A stretch of DNA of 64,000 nt from Ornithinibacillus xuwenensis. GTDB lineage: Bacteria > Bacillota > Bacilli > Bacillales > Amphibacillaceae. Numbering within the stretch: the stretch's first letter is position 1; every line of letters begins with the position of its first letter. The notes beneath the pieces are model-generated. The model was not told the origin of the DNA. It did no database searches and saw nothing but the letters and a program-made list of their open reading frames with translations. Positions 17,888 to 26,338 of this stretch are shown piece by piece. Both the position numbers and the translations under genes were made by a program. The stretch covers positions 124,001 through 188,000 of the forward strand of contig NZ_JBDIML010000002.1 of assembly GCF_039614845.1 (NCBI RefSeq), in the 5' to 3' direction.

Positions 17888-18643
17888 CTACTCTGACTGG
17901 TCTGATGAAGCCGCTGAATTGTTCTTTGGCGCAAAGGAGAATGACATTCGCTGTGTGAAGTCGTTTATCGTCTGCATTAATTCATTCTTCTCATCGACAA
18001 TTTGTTGGTGCTGCGTCGCTAGCTTGTTATTATCTATTTCTAAGCTTCTAATCTTCTCTTCTAACTCGTTAATTTTAAGCATGCTATCGTATTTACTATT
18101 CGTAAACTCTTCATTCAGCTTATTGTATTTATCCTGTGCGGTTTCAAGCTGTGTGGATAGCTTTTCATACTCATTGTTAGTGGATTGCTGGCTTTCCTTA
18201 TAATCTTCCAAAAGCTGATCATAGTTCATCTGTTTATTGGCTAAGCTATTTTCCAATCCTTCAATCTCGCGGTTTTTCTCCGTTAATAGCTGGTCACGTT
18301 TCTCTAAATCTTGCTTGTAGCGATTCGATGTTTCATAGGCTTCCTGAAGCCGTTTTTCAAGATCATTATTCTTATAGCTAAATAGCTGACGATCCTTTAA
18401 CATATTTTCAACCGCAACAATTAAGTCTAGTGATACTTTATCTTGATTTTCCTTCGAGAAAATATTGCGATTGGCACTCTCAGCCTGTTCGATGACCTCT
18501 TCTGGTACATTTATTTCTTCTTCTCGCTGTGCTTGTACAGCTTCTTTATCCTGAATAAGGTTCTCCCATGCTTCCGCTGTATCAGTGTTGGCACGGTTCC
18601 CCTTGAACCACCCTAGTCCTTTTTTCTCTGTTTCCTTTGTCAT
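17888..18643 (-). CDS. Coiled-coil protein of the bactofilin cluster
   Basis: 251 residues, almost entirely charged heptad-type helix from about residue 75 to 235 (for example NNDLEKRLQEAYETSNRYKQ), with a short N-terminal GLGWFKGNRAN and no membrane segment. First gene of the run that continues into deacetylase, M23 peptidase and bactofilin. Likely a cytoplasmic scaffold for that wall-modifying group, by context only. Confidence 0.7.
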   Translation of the reverse strand: MTKETEKKGLGWFKGNRANTDTAEAWENLIQDKEAVQAQREEEINVPEEVIEQAESANRNIFSKENQDKVSLDLIVAVENMLKDRQLFSYKNNDLEKRLQEAYETSNRYKQDLEKRDQLLTEKNREIEGLENSLANKQMNYDQLLEDYKESQQSTNNEYEKLSTQLETAQDKYNKLNEEFTNSKYDSMLKINELEEKIRSLEIDNNKLATQHQQIVDEKNELMQTINDFTQRMSFSFAPKNNSAASSDQSE

Positions 18644-18796
18644 AAAATCGTCCTCACTTCCTATTAATATACGTATCTATGGAATAAATAGTACTTTCAT
18701 ACCTGGTAGTTTAGGAAAATAATTCTAATTTCATTGTAAATCTATGTCGAGGAATGTCAATAAAGAATCGAATGAAATAGGAAATAAGTAGGAGTA

Positions 18797-18831
18797 AGGA
18801 GAATCTTTTATGGAAGAATTCTCCTTTTTAG
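18797..18831. other. Hairpin between coiled-coil and DUF2935 genes
   Basis: AAGGAGAAT and ATTCTCCTT form a 9-bp stem followed on the plus strand by TTTTT. No plus-strand gene lies immediately upstream; on the minus strand it follows the DUF2935 stop but lacks a T run. Role uncertain. Confidence 0.35.
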
Positions 18832-18856
18832 CAGAAATATCGCCCTTTTTTTACTA

Positions 18857-19660
18857 TCATTCTACTGTTCGTGGTTTTGTCGGATCACAATCTGGGGGTG
18901 TTGTATTCGTGGATTCTGCAAGCTTCATCAAGTAATAGCATTCTTCCCGGTACATATGGTCTGCCATTAATGCGGAAAACGTGCTTAATACCGTATCCGA
19001 TAATTCCATTTCCTCTACTTCATGAAGAAAGGTGCGAAATAGGTTCATCTCCACCTCTACATCATTATTAAATCGTTTTAATGCTGGGAAGGTGGTAATA
19101 TTTGCACGTAAATAACCCGTTAACTCAACAGCCTTTACGTAAAAGTCATTAAAATGCTTCGTAAATGTCGAACTCTTTTCCTTTAATCGTTTTTCAACGC
19201 CATCCAATTCATCATTAATTGCCCCCGCATGCCCAGAAGCATCCGCCAACCAAAGTAAATGATGATGCAGCTCATGAAAAATCGGTGGAGCTTTTCCTTC
19301 CTTTAAATAACTCATGACCAAAATATACTCTTCCAGTTCATTGACCATATGATTAATAAAGGTCGGTGATAGGTGAATCCCAATTTCTCCTGTTAAATGC
19401 CTTCTTATAATGGAAAACTTATATTCCTTCAGATGCTCGGCTGCTGTTTCCGCCTCCTTCGTAAATGCAATCACATTATTGTTCGAAAGCTGTCTCGATT
19501 GATTCAGCAACCCATCAAATGTATGGATAAAGTTCTTTGCAATCGCGACATCCCTTTCTTCAGAAGGATAAAGCGAATCATGGATAAACCGAGAATGATC
19601 GCCCAACACCTGTAGCCAAAATTGATGCTCAAATGAAGCACTTTGTAGTAAATTTGCCAA
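18857..19660 (-). CDS. DUF2935 family protein
   Basis: 267 residues forming two similar mostly helical halves (FEHQFWLQVLGDHSRFIHDS at residues about 10-29 and EVEMNLFRTFLHEVEEMELS near 205) with conserved H and E residues, as in the DUF2935 ferritin/hemerythrin-like four-helix family. Members probably bind a metal pair; function is not established. Single gene, convergent-free, transcribed away from rlmH. Confidence 0.78.
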   Translation of the reverse strand: MANLLQSASFEHQFWLQVLGDHSRFIHDSLYPSEERDVAIAKNFIHTFDGLLNQSRQLSNNNVIAFTKEAETAAEHLKEYKFSIIRRHLTGEIGIHLSPTFINHMVNELEEYILVMSYLKEGKAPPIFHELHHHLLWLADASGHAGAINDELDGVEKRLKEKSSTFTKHFNDFYVKAVELTGYLRANITTFPALKRFNNDVEVEMNLFRTFLHEVEEMELSDTVLSTFSALMADHMYREECYYLMKLAESTNTTPPDCDPTKPRTVE

Positions 19661-19816
19661 TTGACCTCAACCCCTTTGTCATTCATCAGTTAAATGTATT
19701 CGGAAATGTAAACAATTATTAATTACTGGTAAATATTCTTTCGTTTGATAAACTTAAAACAAGAAAATGGAATTGAGAGAAGCAGAAGTATAGATAGAAG
19801 GAGCCTATTATTTACA

Positions 19817-20296
19817 ATGAAAATTACCATCATATCGGTCGGAAAGCTAAAGGAAAAATATTTAAAGCAAGGAATCGTAGAATACTTAAAGCGATTAACT
19901 GCTTATGCAAAGGTAGATATCATAGAAGTGGCTGATGAAAAAGCCCCTGAAAATATGAGCGAAGCGGAAATGGTTGAGGTGAAGCGGAAGGAAGGCGAAC
20001 GGATCCTTTCCCACGTGGGACAGGATACATATGTTATTACCTTAGAGATTAACGGAAAGATGCTAACATCCGAACAGCTAGCTGCCAAAATGGACGAGCT
20101 TGCGACCTATGGAAAGAGTAAGCTAGCATTTGTGATTGGCGGATCGCTTGGAATTAGTGAGGAAGTACAGAAGCGGAGTGATTATGCACTGTCCTTTTCT
20201 AAAATGACGTTTCCTCATCAGGTCATGCGATTGATTTTGTTGGAGCAGGTTTATCGGGGTTTTCGGATTAATAGGGGGGAGCCGTACCACAAGTGA
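19817..20296 (+). CDS. rlmH: 23S rRNA pseudouridine-1915 N3-methyltransferase RlmH
   Basis: 159 residues, the exact family length, from MKITIISVGKLKEKYL to the C-terminal YRINRGEPYHK-like end. SPOUT methyltransferase that uses SAM to methylate pseudouridine 1915 in helix 69 of 23S rRNA; FVIGGSLGISEE is the SAM loop of the trefoil knot. The earlier in-frame start at 19745 is not needed; AGAAGGAG stands 13 bp before the ATG at 19817. The 3' end of this gene is the insertion site of SCC elements in staphylococci, and an AT-rich foreign-looking region begins right after it here. Confidence 0.97.
   Translation: MKITIISVGKLKEKYLKQGIVEYLKRLTAYAKVDIIEVADEKAPENMSEAEMVEVKRKEGERILSHVGQDTYVITLEINGKMLTSEQLAAKMDELATYGKSKLAFVIGGSLGISEEVQKRSDYALSFSKMTFPHQVMRLILLEQVYRGFRINRGEPYHK
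20279..20296 (+). other. rlmH 3' end, SCC-type attachment site
   Basis: The last codons, GAGCCGTACCACAAGTGA, encode EPYHK and match in register the staphylococcal SCC attachment sequence at the end of orfX/rlmH (a GAAGCNTATCAYAARTGA-type site). No Ccr recombinase gene and no clear second copy of the site was found in the window, so use as an attachment site is inference. Confidence 0.5.
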
Positions 20297-20502
20297 TGGT
20301 AAAACAAAAAAATGAAGTAGTATTGGAAAAAGCAATGTTATCAAAACTATTATAGACCTAATTTAATTAACATTCTTTAAACAAGGCACTTTGAAAATAC
20401 TACCAAAATTTTTGTATAATTTGATATAATATATCATGATATTTAAATTTTTACATTCAAGATGTATTACTCTAAGTAATTATAAAAGGATGGAAATTAA
20501 AT

Positions 20503-21474
20503 ATGAATCCTGTAATTGAAAATTTAAAAAGTAAATTAAAGAATAGAGCAAGTGCGGTTTTAAAAGCACGTGAAGAAAATTTTAATGCAGAAATAAAAAT
20601 ATTCTTGGATTTTATTAAGACAAATAGCTTACTTAAATCAATAATTCAAGAAATAGAGAAACGTGATTTTAACATTGAGTCTTACTAAGAGCAAAGCGGT
20701 GAAAGAAGACATAGACGTTTTATTGAATTTCCAGATGATTATGTTGATAAAATAGCAATGTGTTATTCAATTATGAATCTATTTGCAAAAAATGAGTTAA
20801 GCTCATTAAGTTCGTTGTTCATGCATATCTCTTCTAGTAGAAAAATAGAAGATCGTTGCAGAATTATAGCTGAACAATATTTTTATCCTTTATATGAGTA
20901 TATATATGAACGAATTGAGGATAGCAGTACTATATTATATCTATTATTAAGATACACTTTTAGAACAGAGTGGTTTCACAAAAATAGACTTTTTACTCTT
21001 TATGAGAGTGATACGAAACGTGGTGAAGACAATTTAACACTTGATTTACAAGAGTATCTTCATAACCATGGAATGGATTATCCATTTTCTACCCCACATT
21101 CATCAAGTGGTCGTTCTGACTTAGTAGCCTTACTAGAAACAAACGATCCAATGGTTCTTGATGTAAAACTCTTCAATTTAGACAAAGGTTATGATAAGGC
21201 ATACATAAGAAAAGGTTTGGTCCAAGCCTATCGATATGCTTTGGATTATGGTAAGCCAACTGGCTATCTATTAATATATAACTTAGATAAGAGAAACTTA
21301 TCTTTTGAAATGAACGAAAATAGTCATGTAAAAACTGTGAAAATGGGGAATAAAGAAATATATATTATAGTGGTAAACCTATTTACAGATGGAAAATCAG
21401 CTAGTGAAATAAAGAAACCTCTTCCATATATTATTGAGGATAAATATCTTTTGAATTTTCAAGAAGAAGAGTAA
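20503..21474 (+). pseudogene. PD-(D/E)XK nuclease-like protein, interrupted by an in-frame stop
   Basis: Codons 1-61 from the ATG at 20503 (after AAAGGATGGAAA) and codons from 20689 on are in the same frame, separated by a single TAA at 20686-20688; the ATG at 20758 that opens the second half has no ribosome site. Read through, the product would be about 323 residues. The C-terminal half carries GRSDLVALL followed by VLDVKLF, a D-x(13)-DxK pattern of PD-(D/E)XK nucleases, plus an upstream glutamate in RGEDNLTLDL. First gene of the AT-rich island. It is either a recent nonsense mutation, a sequencing error or a readthrough product. Confidence 0.6.
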
Positions 21475-21531
21475 CAAATTATTACATTATTCTTCATATT
21501 TATATTAATTGTTACTCTAGGGGGTGATTTG

Positions 21532-22335
21532 TTGGAGTTAAGTATTATATTGAGTGTAGTAGGTATTGTACTTTCATTTTTAGGATTGTTTATAACTGTT
21601 AACAAAACTACAGTGATTAATAAACATAGTGATAATCAAGCTATAAGTAATAGTTTTAATAGTACAAAAATAGTAAATAAAGGAAAAACCATAAACGGCT
21701 ATAATGAATATAATCATTATACTACAATTAATCAAAATACAGAATTTAGGAATTCTTCACAAAATAATGATGATGAACTAGGAATTATAATAATGTATGG
21801 GGCACTATCGATAATTGGTTTTGGGATTTTAATATCATCTTTTATACAATATAAAAGTTTAATTATGCTTTATTTATCTATAATAGTGGTGGTAGGTGTT
21901 CTAGCTTCATTGTTAGTTTTATATAGAAAAAGAAATCTACCAAATGCATATAAATACTATACGCTTTTATTATGGTTAATAATTTTTGTATACATATTAT
22001 TAATTAAAGTGCCGATTTATCCTCCTTCTAATCTAGAGGTGGTTGAAAATAAATTCATTGATATTGATATTTTAGATTCTCCAGGAGTCTTGTGGGGGTT
22101 AGTTACAAATGGCTATCAGGAAGAAACTTATTTTTTAATATCTCAAATTGCTGGGATTGTAATAATGATAAGTTTAATAATTTTTTCTTATTCTTTGCTA
22201 TATAAGATGATTACTAAAAAACCCCTAAAACCAATAAATATATTGGTTAAAAATAGCTTAATCCTTATATTTTTGGGAGGGGTTTTTATTAGTGGTGTTC
22301 TAGCAAAGTTCTTATATTTTCTCCAATCCTTATAA
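21532..22335 (+). CDS. Membrane protein of the island, unknown
   Basis: About 267 residues. One N-terminal transmembrane helix (4-23), then an Asn/Lys/Thr-rich hydrophilic stretch (about 25-85), and five further helices in the C-terminal part (about 88-108, 113-130, 140-156, 200-222, 240-262). TTG start after GGGGGTGA. It follows the broken nuclease-like gene by 57 bp in the same direction, so the two may have been one two-gene system with a membrane component (inference). No family recognised. A bidirectional terminator follows. Confidence 0.7.
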   Translation: MELSIILSVVGIVLSFLGLFITVNKTTVINKHSDNQAISNSFNSTKIVNKGKTINGYNEYNHYTTINQNTEFRNSSQNNDDELGIIIMYGALSIIGFGILISSFIQYKSLIMLYLSIIVVVGVLASLLVLYRKRNLPNAYKYYTLLLWLIIFVYILLIKVPIYPPSNLEVVENKFIDIDILDSPGVLWGLVTNGYQEETYFLISQIAGIVIMISLIIFSYSLLYKMITKKPLKPINILVKNSLILIFLGGVFISGVLAKFLYFLQSL

Positions 22336-22373
22336 TAATTGTAACTAATAAAATACTTCATAATTATTTTATT

Positions 22374-22416
22374 AAAAATCAGGCTGTATTAAATCTCTAT
22401 AACAGCCTGATTTTTT
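22374..22416. terminator. Bidirectional terminator between convergent island genes
   Basis: AAAATCAGGCTGT at 22375-22387 pairs with ACAGCCTGATTTT starting at 22401; A and T runs flank it, so it can end both the membrane-protein gene and the DUF6119 gene. Confidence 0.75.
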
Positions 22417-24200
22417 CATGAATTTGCAATAGCGACTATTTTTAAATCAATGTCATAGAGTTTTGCTTCTCTAACCATATTTAACATAGCTATTTTGGCG
22501 GGCGTTGATGAAATAGTCTTAGGCTCATGAATATCGTGATTATTTGGCCTAAAAGCAAAAATAAAAGTAGGTGAACTTTTAATTATCCAACTAACAAATT
22601 CATCTTGTGTGGGGAATTTGTTGATAAATTTTTCTGCTGATTTCTTTAATTGTTCTGAATCTGTAGATAATTTATTAGATATAGATTCATAGTATTTTTC
22701 TAAGAAAAAAGTGTCTGCATGGGTTTTAACATTTTGTATAGCCTGCATAGCAATTAAAATTTGTGCACATAATATTCGCGTATCACCAGCTAGTCCATCT
22801 TTTACGTGAACATAAATAGTCTTATTATCTTTTATTGTCATTAAGTCACATACTTCTATATTGTCAACGAGTATTTTATCTAAGACCTGAACATCATCGT
22901 TCTTATAGTGAGAAAAATTATACTCGCCTTCGCTACCACTATTCCATGAATTTAAAAAGTTAAATTCATCTGATTCTACATAATAAGGAGTAACTTGTGA
23001 TTTAAATTGACTATCTATTTCCTCTATAAATTGATTGTCTAAAAGAAACCATTTTCCACTTATAAATATATAACTACTTTCATTATGTCTTAAGTGGACA
23101 TCTAACAAATCAAAAATACGATCATCTACTTCTGTTTCACCATCTAAAATACCATACAGCCTTACGGGTTTTAGAAAATCTTCTATAAGTTTAAGATTTT
23201 GTAAGTCTTCAGGTTTAGAATATTTCCCTTTTAGCACATCTATTATGTTATTAAGGCTTAACTGTAATTCTGATTCAAGTAAGTTTCTTTTATGTGATTT
23301 ATTCTTTAAAATATAAAAGTCACACTCTAAGTCAAATTGTGTAGAGCTAAGTAATGAAATATTGCTATCTATATTTTCATTTTTTATGAGGTTCATTAGA
23401 TCTGATTCCAAACGTTCATTCAATTCGGAATATAGACTGTCTTGGTTGTTTATCTCAGTAAATTTATTTATTAGTGACTTTGTGTCTTCCTTGTTCACTA
23501 AACGATCTATATTCAGGATAAATAAGTCCAGTTCATTAAGGGTTAAGGATTTTCCTAGTTTAATAGAATCCCGTGCTAAAAAATTGACTCCGTCTCTTCC
23601 ATTATTAATTTCAATACCAAATTCTTTTGAAATTACTCCTTTGTCTAAATGTGTATTAATCTGTTTAAAATAACTGCTAATACTGTCTTCAGATCTAAGA
23701 TTTACAAAGTTATTGAATTGTTGAATGCCACTAAATCTATTTCCATGTAATGCCCTATCACCAGTACTTTTAATTATATTGTCATTTGGCTCCATAATTT
23801 TTGACAAAATATCTAATCCAAAAAAGTAGTTTTTATGCTCATTTATTACGAGGTGTCCTTTTCCACCTGTAATTGCAAAAATACAATCCTTTATTTTAAT
23901 AAAGAAAAGAAAGGAGTAATTAATATTTTCGATATCATTTAGGTCATTGCTTTCAATTAAATTCTTTAAGGTGTCTTTCCACTTAGGTATTGTTCTATGT
24001 GGAGCAACATATATTTTAATTTCTTCGATATGTTTTAATCCAGTATTTTCTAAGGTGTCCTGCTCTTTATATTCTACATTGTTATTTCTCTCTGCTTCAT
24101 TTTGATTGTAATTTTCTACGATGTTTTTACAGACTTCGCTAAATTCAGTATCTTGATCTTGTTGCTTTAATAGATAGACAGTGAATTTTGAAGCACTCAA
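22416..24200 (-). CDS. DUF6119 / TIGR04141-type sporadically distributed protein
   Basis: 594 residues, soluble. The N-terminal ASKFTVYLLKQ, the central GRDGVNFLARDSIKLGKSL and the C-terminal IYVHVKDGLAGDTRILCAQI match what I know of the TIGR04141/DUF6119 family, which occurs patchily next to restriction and other defence genes; its activity is not settled. TTG start 6 bp after AAGGAGAGG. Transcribed divergently from the methyltransferase gene, so it may share control with the restriction system or be independent. Family call from pattern memory only. Confidence 0.65.
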   Translation of the reverse strand: MSASKFTVYLLKQQDQDTEFSEVCKNIVENYNQNEAERNNNVEYKEQDTLENTGLKHIEEIKIYVAPHRTIPKWKDTLKNLIESNDLNDIENINYSFLFFIKIKDCIFAITGGKGHLVINEHKNYFFGLDILSKIMEPNDNIIKSTGDRALHGNRFSGIQQFNNFVNLRSEDSISSYFKQINTHLDKGVISKEFGIEINNGRDGVNFLARDSIKLGKSLTLNELDLFILNIDRLVNKEDTKSLINKFTEINNQDSLYSELNERLESDLMNLIKNENIDSNISLLSSTQFDLECDFYILKNKSHKRNLLESELQLSLNNIIDVLKGKYSKPEDLQNLKLIEDFLKPVRLYGILDGETEVDDRIFDLLDVHLRHNESSYIFISGKWFLLDNQFIEEIDSQFKSQVTPYYVESDEFNFLNSWNSGSEGEYNFSHYKNDDVQVLDKILVDNIEVCDLMTIKDNKTIYVHVKDGLAGDTRILCAQILIAMQAIQNVKTHADTFFLEKYYESISNKLSTDSEQLKKSAEKFINKFPTQDEFVSWIIKSSPTFIFAFRPNNHDIHEPKTISSTPAKIAMLNMVREAKLYDIDLKIVAIANS

Positions 24201-24252
24201 TATATCCTCTCCTTCGTAAACATTGTAGTATAATTATACCATTTTTTAGGGC

Positions 24253-24273
24253 TTAACCTTAAGTACTGGTTAA
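24253..24273. promoter_or_regulatory. Inverted repeat in the divergent promoter region
   Basis: TTAACC and GGTTAA separated by 9 bp, between the divergent DUF6119 and methyltransferase genes. Could bind a regulator; no controller gene was recognised nearby. Confidence 0.35.
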
Positions 24274-24392
24274 TAGTGTTTTAAAATTGGTTTAGAGTGT
24301 AAGCATTGAAATTTAGCGCGAAGAATGGTATATTATCTGTTTTTGTAGTAGAATGAAAATATAATTTGTCAAGGTCGAAAGGTGAATAAAAA

Positions 24393-26321
24393 ATGACCTA
24401 TAATCCTAGTAATAATTTAGAGTTTGATTTTAGTAATACAGAAATTGAAAAAATAGAAGCTTCAAAGCCTATATTAAAATGGGCAGGTGGGAAAACACAG
24501 CTTTTAAATGTATTGGAAGATGCTAAACCAAAAAGGTTCAATAAATATATCGAACCTTTTTTTGGTGGTGGAGCACTTTTTTATTCATTACAACCATCAA
24601 ATGCAATAATTGCAGATAGTAATGAAGAGTTAATTAATTTGTATAGAGTTGTTTCTAGTGAGGTGGAGGCATTAATTGAACGGTTAAAACTAATGCCTAA
24701 TGATAAGGACTTTTTTTTATCAACACGTAAACTAGATATTGCAAAACTTTCACCAGTAGAAAGAGCTGCTAGAACGATTTATCTAAACAAAACATGCTTC
24801 AATGGCTTATATAGAGTAAATAAGCAAGGGAAATTTAATGTTCCCTTTGGTAATTATAAAAACCCAAAAATATGTGATGAATCAAGGCTTAGATCGGCTA
24901 GTAAGGTATTAAAAAATGCAAATATAATTAATGGTGACTATAAACAAGTTTTAAGAGATTATGCAGAACCTGGCGATTTTGTTTTCTTAGACCCACCGTA
25001 TTTACCAATTAGTGAATACTCCGATTTTAAACGTTATACTAAAGAGCAATTTTATGAAGAAGACCATAGGGAGTTAGCAGATGAAGTAAAAAGATTACAT
25101 GAGTTAGGCTGTTATGTATTATTAACTAATTCTAACAATCCTTTAGTTCATGAATTGTATGGTGACTTTGACATTAGTGTCCATCAAACAAAAAGAAATA
25201 TTAGTAGTAAAGGAAATAAGCGTAACGGTGAAGACGTATTGGTTAAAGTCGAGCCAAAGAAAAATATTGTTGTTGTTCCAGATAAAGTACAACTTTCATC
25301 TCAAGTTGAAAAATATCCTAGCACCCGTTTTATGGGGAGCAAGGGAAATTTATTAAGGCATATTTGGGGAGTAGCATCCCAGTTTGAATTTAATAGTGTT
25401 GCGGATATATTCTCTGGAAGTGGCATTGTTTCATATATGTTTAAAGCCCAAGGGAAAGAAGTATTTAGTAATGATTACATGGCATTCTCTTCCACATTTA
25501 CAAAAGCTTTAGTAGAAAATAATCAAACTGTAATAACAGACAAAGATTTAAATAAATTATTTAATGCAGAAATAAAATTAGATGATTTTGTATCTGAAAC
25601 TTTCAAAGGAATATATTTTAATGATGAGGATAATGCTTTTATTGACCAATTAAGAATGGCAATACCATTATTAAAAAATAAAAATAAGCAAGCTTTGGCT
25701 ATGTCTTCGTTGATAAGAGCATGTATGAAAAGAAGACCCAGAGGTATTTTTACTTATACAGGATTAGATAGGTATAATGATGGTAGAAGAGATTTACAAT
25801 TAACTTTAAAAGAACACTTCTTAGAAGCAGTAAAATTTTATAATAATGCAGTTTTTGATAATGGAAAACAAAACAAGTCACGTCATGGGGATGCTATGAC
25901 CAGTAGACGTAAGGCTGATTTAGTATATATTGACCCACCTTATTATAGTCCTTATTCAGATAATGAGTATGTTCGTAGGTATCATTTTGTAGAAGGACTA
26001 GCCAAGGATTGGAAGGGTGTAGAGATTCAAGAAAATACTAAAACGAAAAAGTTCAAAAGTTATCCGACACCATTTAATTCAAGGAACGGTGCCCATGATG
26101 CTTTTGATAAGCTTTTCAAGAAACACAAAGATAGCATTTTAATAGTGTCATATTCTTCTAATTCCTTACCAACTAAATCGGAAATGCTTGAAATACTATC
26201 CAAGTACAAGCAAAACGTTGATGTGGTATCGGTTAACCATAAATACTCGTTTGGTAATCAAAGAGAAAAGGTTGGAAAAAATAAAAATGATGTAGAAGAA
26301 TATTTATTTGTTGGTTATTAG
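24393..26321 (+). CDS. Type IIS two-domain DNA adenine methyltransferase
   Basis: 642 residues with two complete N6-adenine methyltransferase modules. Module 1 (about 25-285) is Dam/D12-like: LKWAGGKTQLL, EPFFGGGALFYSL and catalytic DPPYLPI. Module 2 (about 310-642) repeats the order with RFMGSKGNLLRHI, DIFSGSGIVSYMF and DPPYYSPYSD. M.FokI has the same fused layout and size, each half methylating one strand of an asymmetric site. The endonuclease gene follows 17 bp downstream. Recognition site is not deducible with certainty; the partner's family suggests a GGATC- or GAGTC-like site. Confidence 0.88.
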   Translation: MTYNPSNNLEFDFSNTEIEKIEASKPILKWAGGKTQLLNVLEDAKPKRFNKYIEPFFGGGALFYSLQPSNAIIADSNEELINLYRVVSSEVEALIERLKLMPNDKDFFLSTRKLDIAKLSPVERAARTIYLNKTCFNGLYRVNKQGKFNVPFGNYKNPKICDESRLRSASKVLKNANIINGDYKQVLRDYAEPGDFVFLDPPYLPISEYSDFKRYTKEQFYEEDHRELADEVKRLHELGCYVLLTNSNNPLVHELYGDFDISVHQTKRNISSKGNKRNGEDVLVKVEPKKNIVVVPDKVQLSSQVEKYPSTRFMGSKGNLLRHIWGVASQFEFNSVADIFSGSGIVSYMFKAQGKEVFSNDYMAFSSTFTKALVENNQTVITDKDLNKLFNAEIKLDDFVSETFKGIYFNDEDNAFIDQLRMAIPLLKNKNKQALAMSSLIRACMKRRPRGIFTYTGLDRYNDGRRDLQLTLKEHFLEAVKFYNNAVFDNGKQNKSRHGDAMTSRRKADLVYIDPPYYSPYSDNEYVRRYHFVEGLAKDWKGVEIQENTKTKKFKSYPTPFNSRNGAHDAFDKLFKKHKDSILIVSYSSNSLPTKSEMLEILSKYKQNVDVVSVNHKYSFGNQREKVGKNKNDVEEYLFVGY

Positions 26322-26338
26322 GGAGTGGAGGATGTAAT

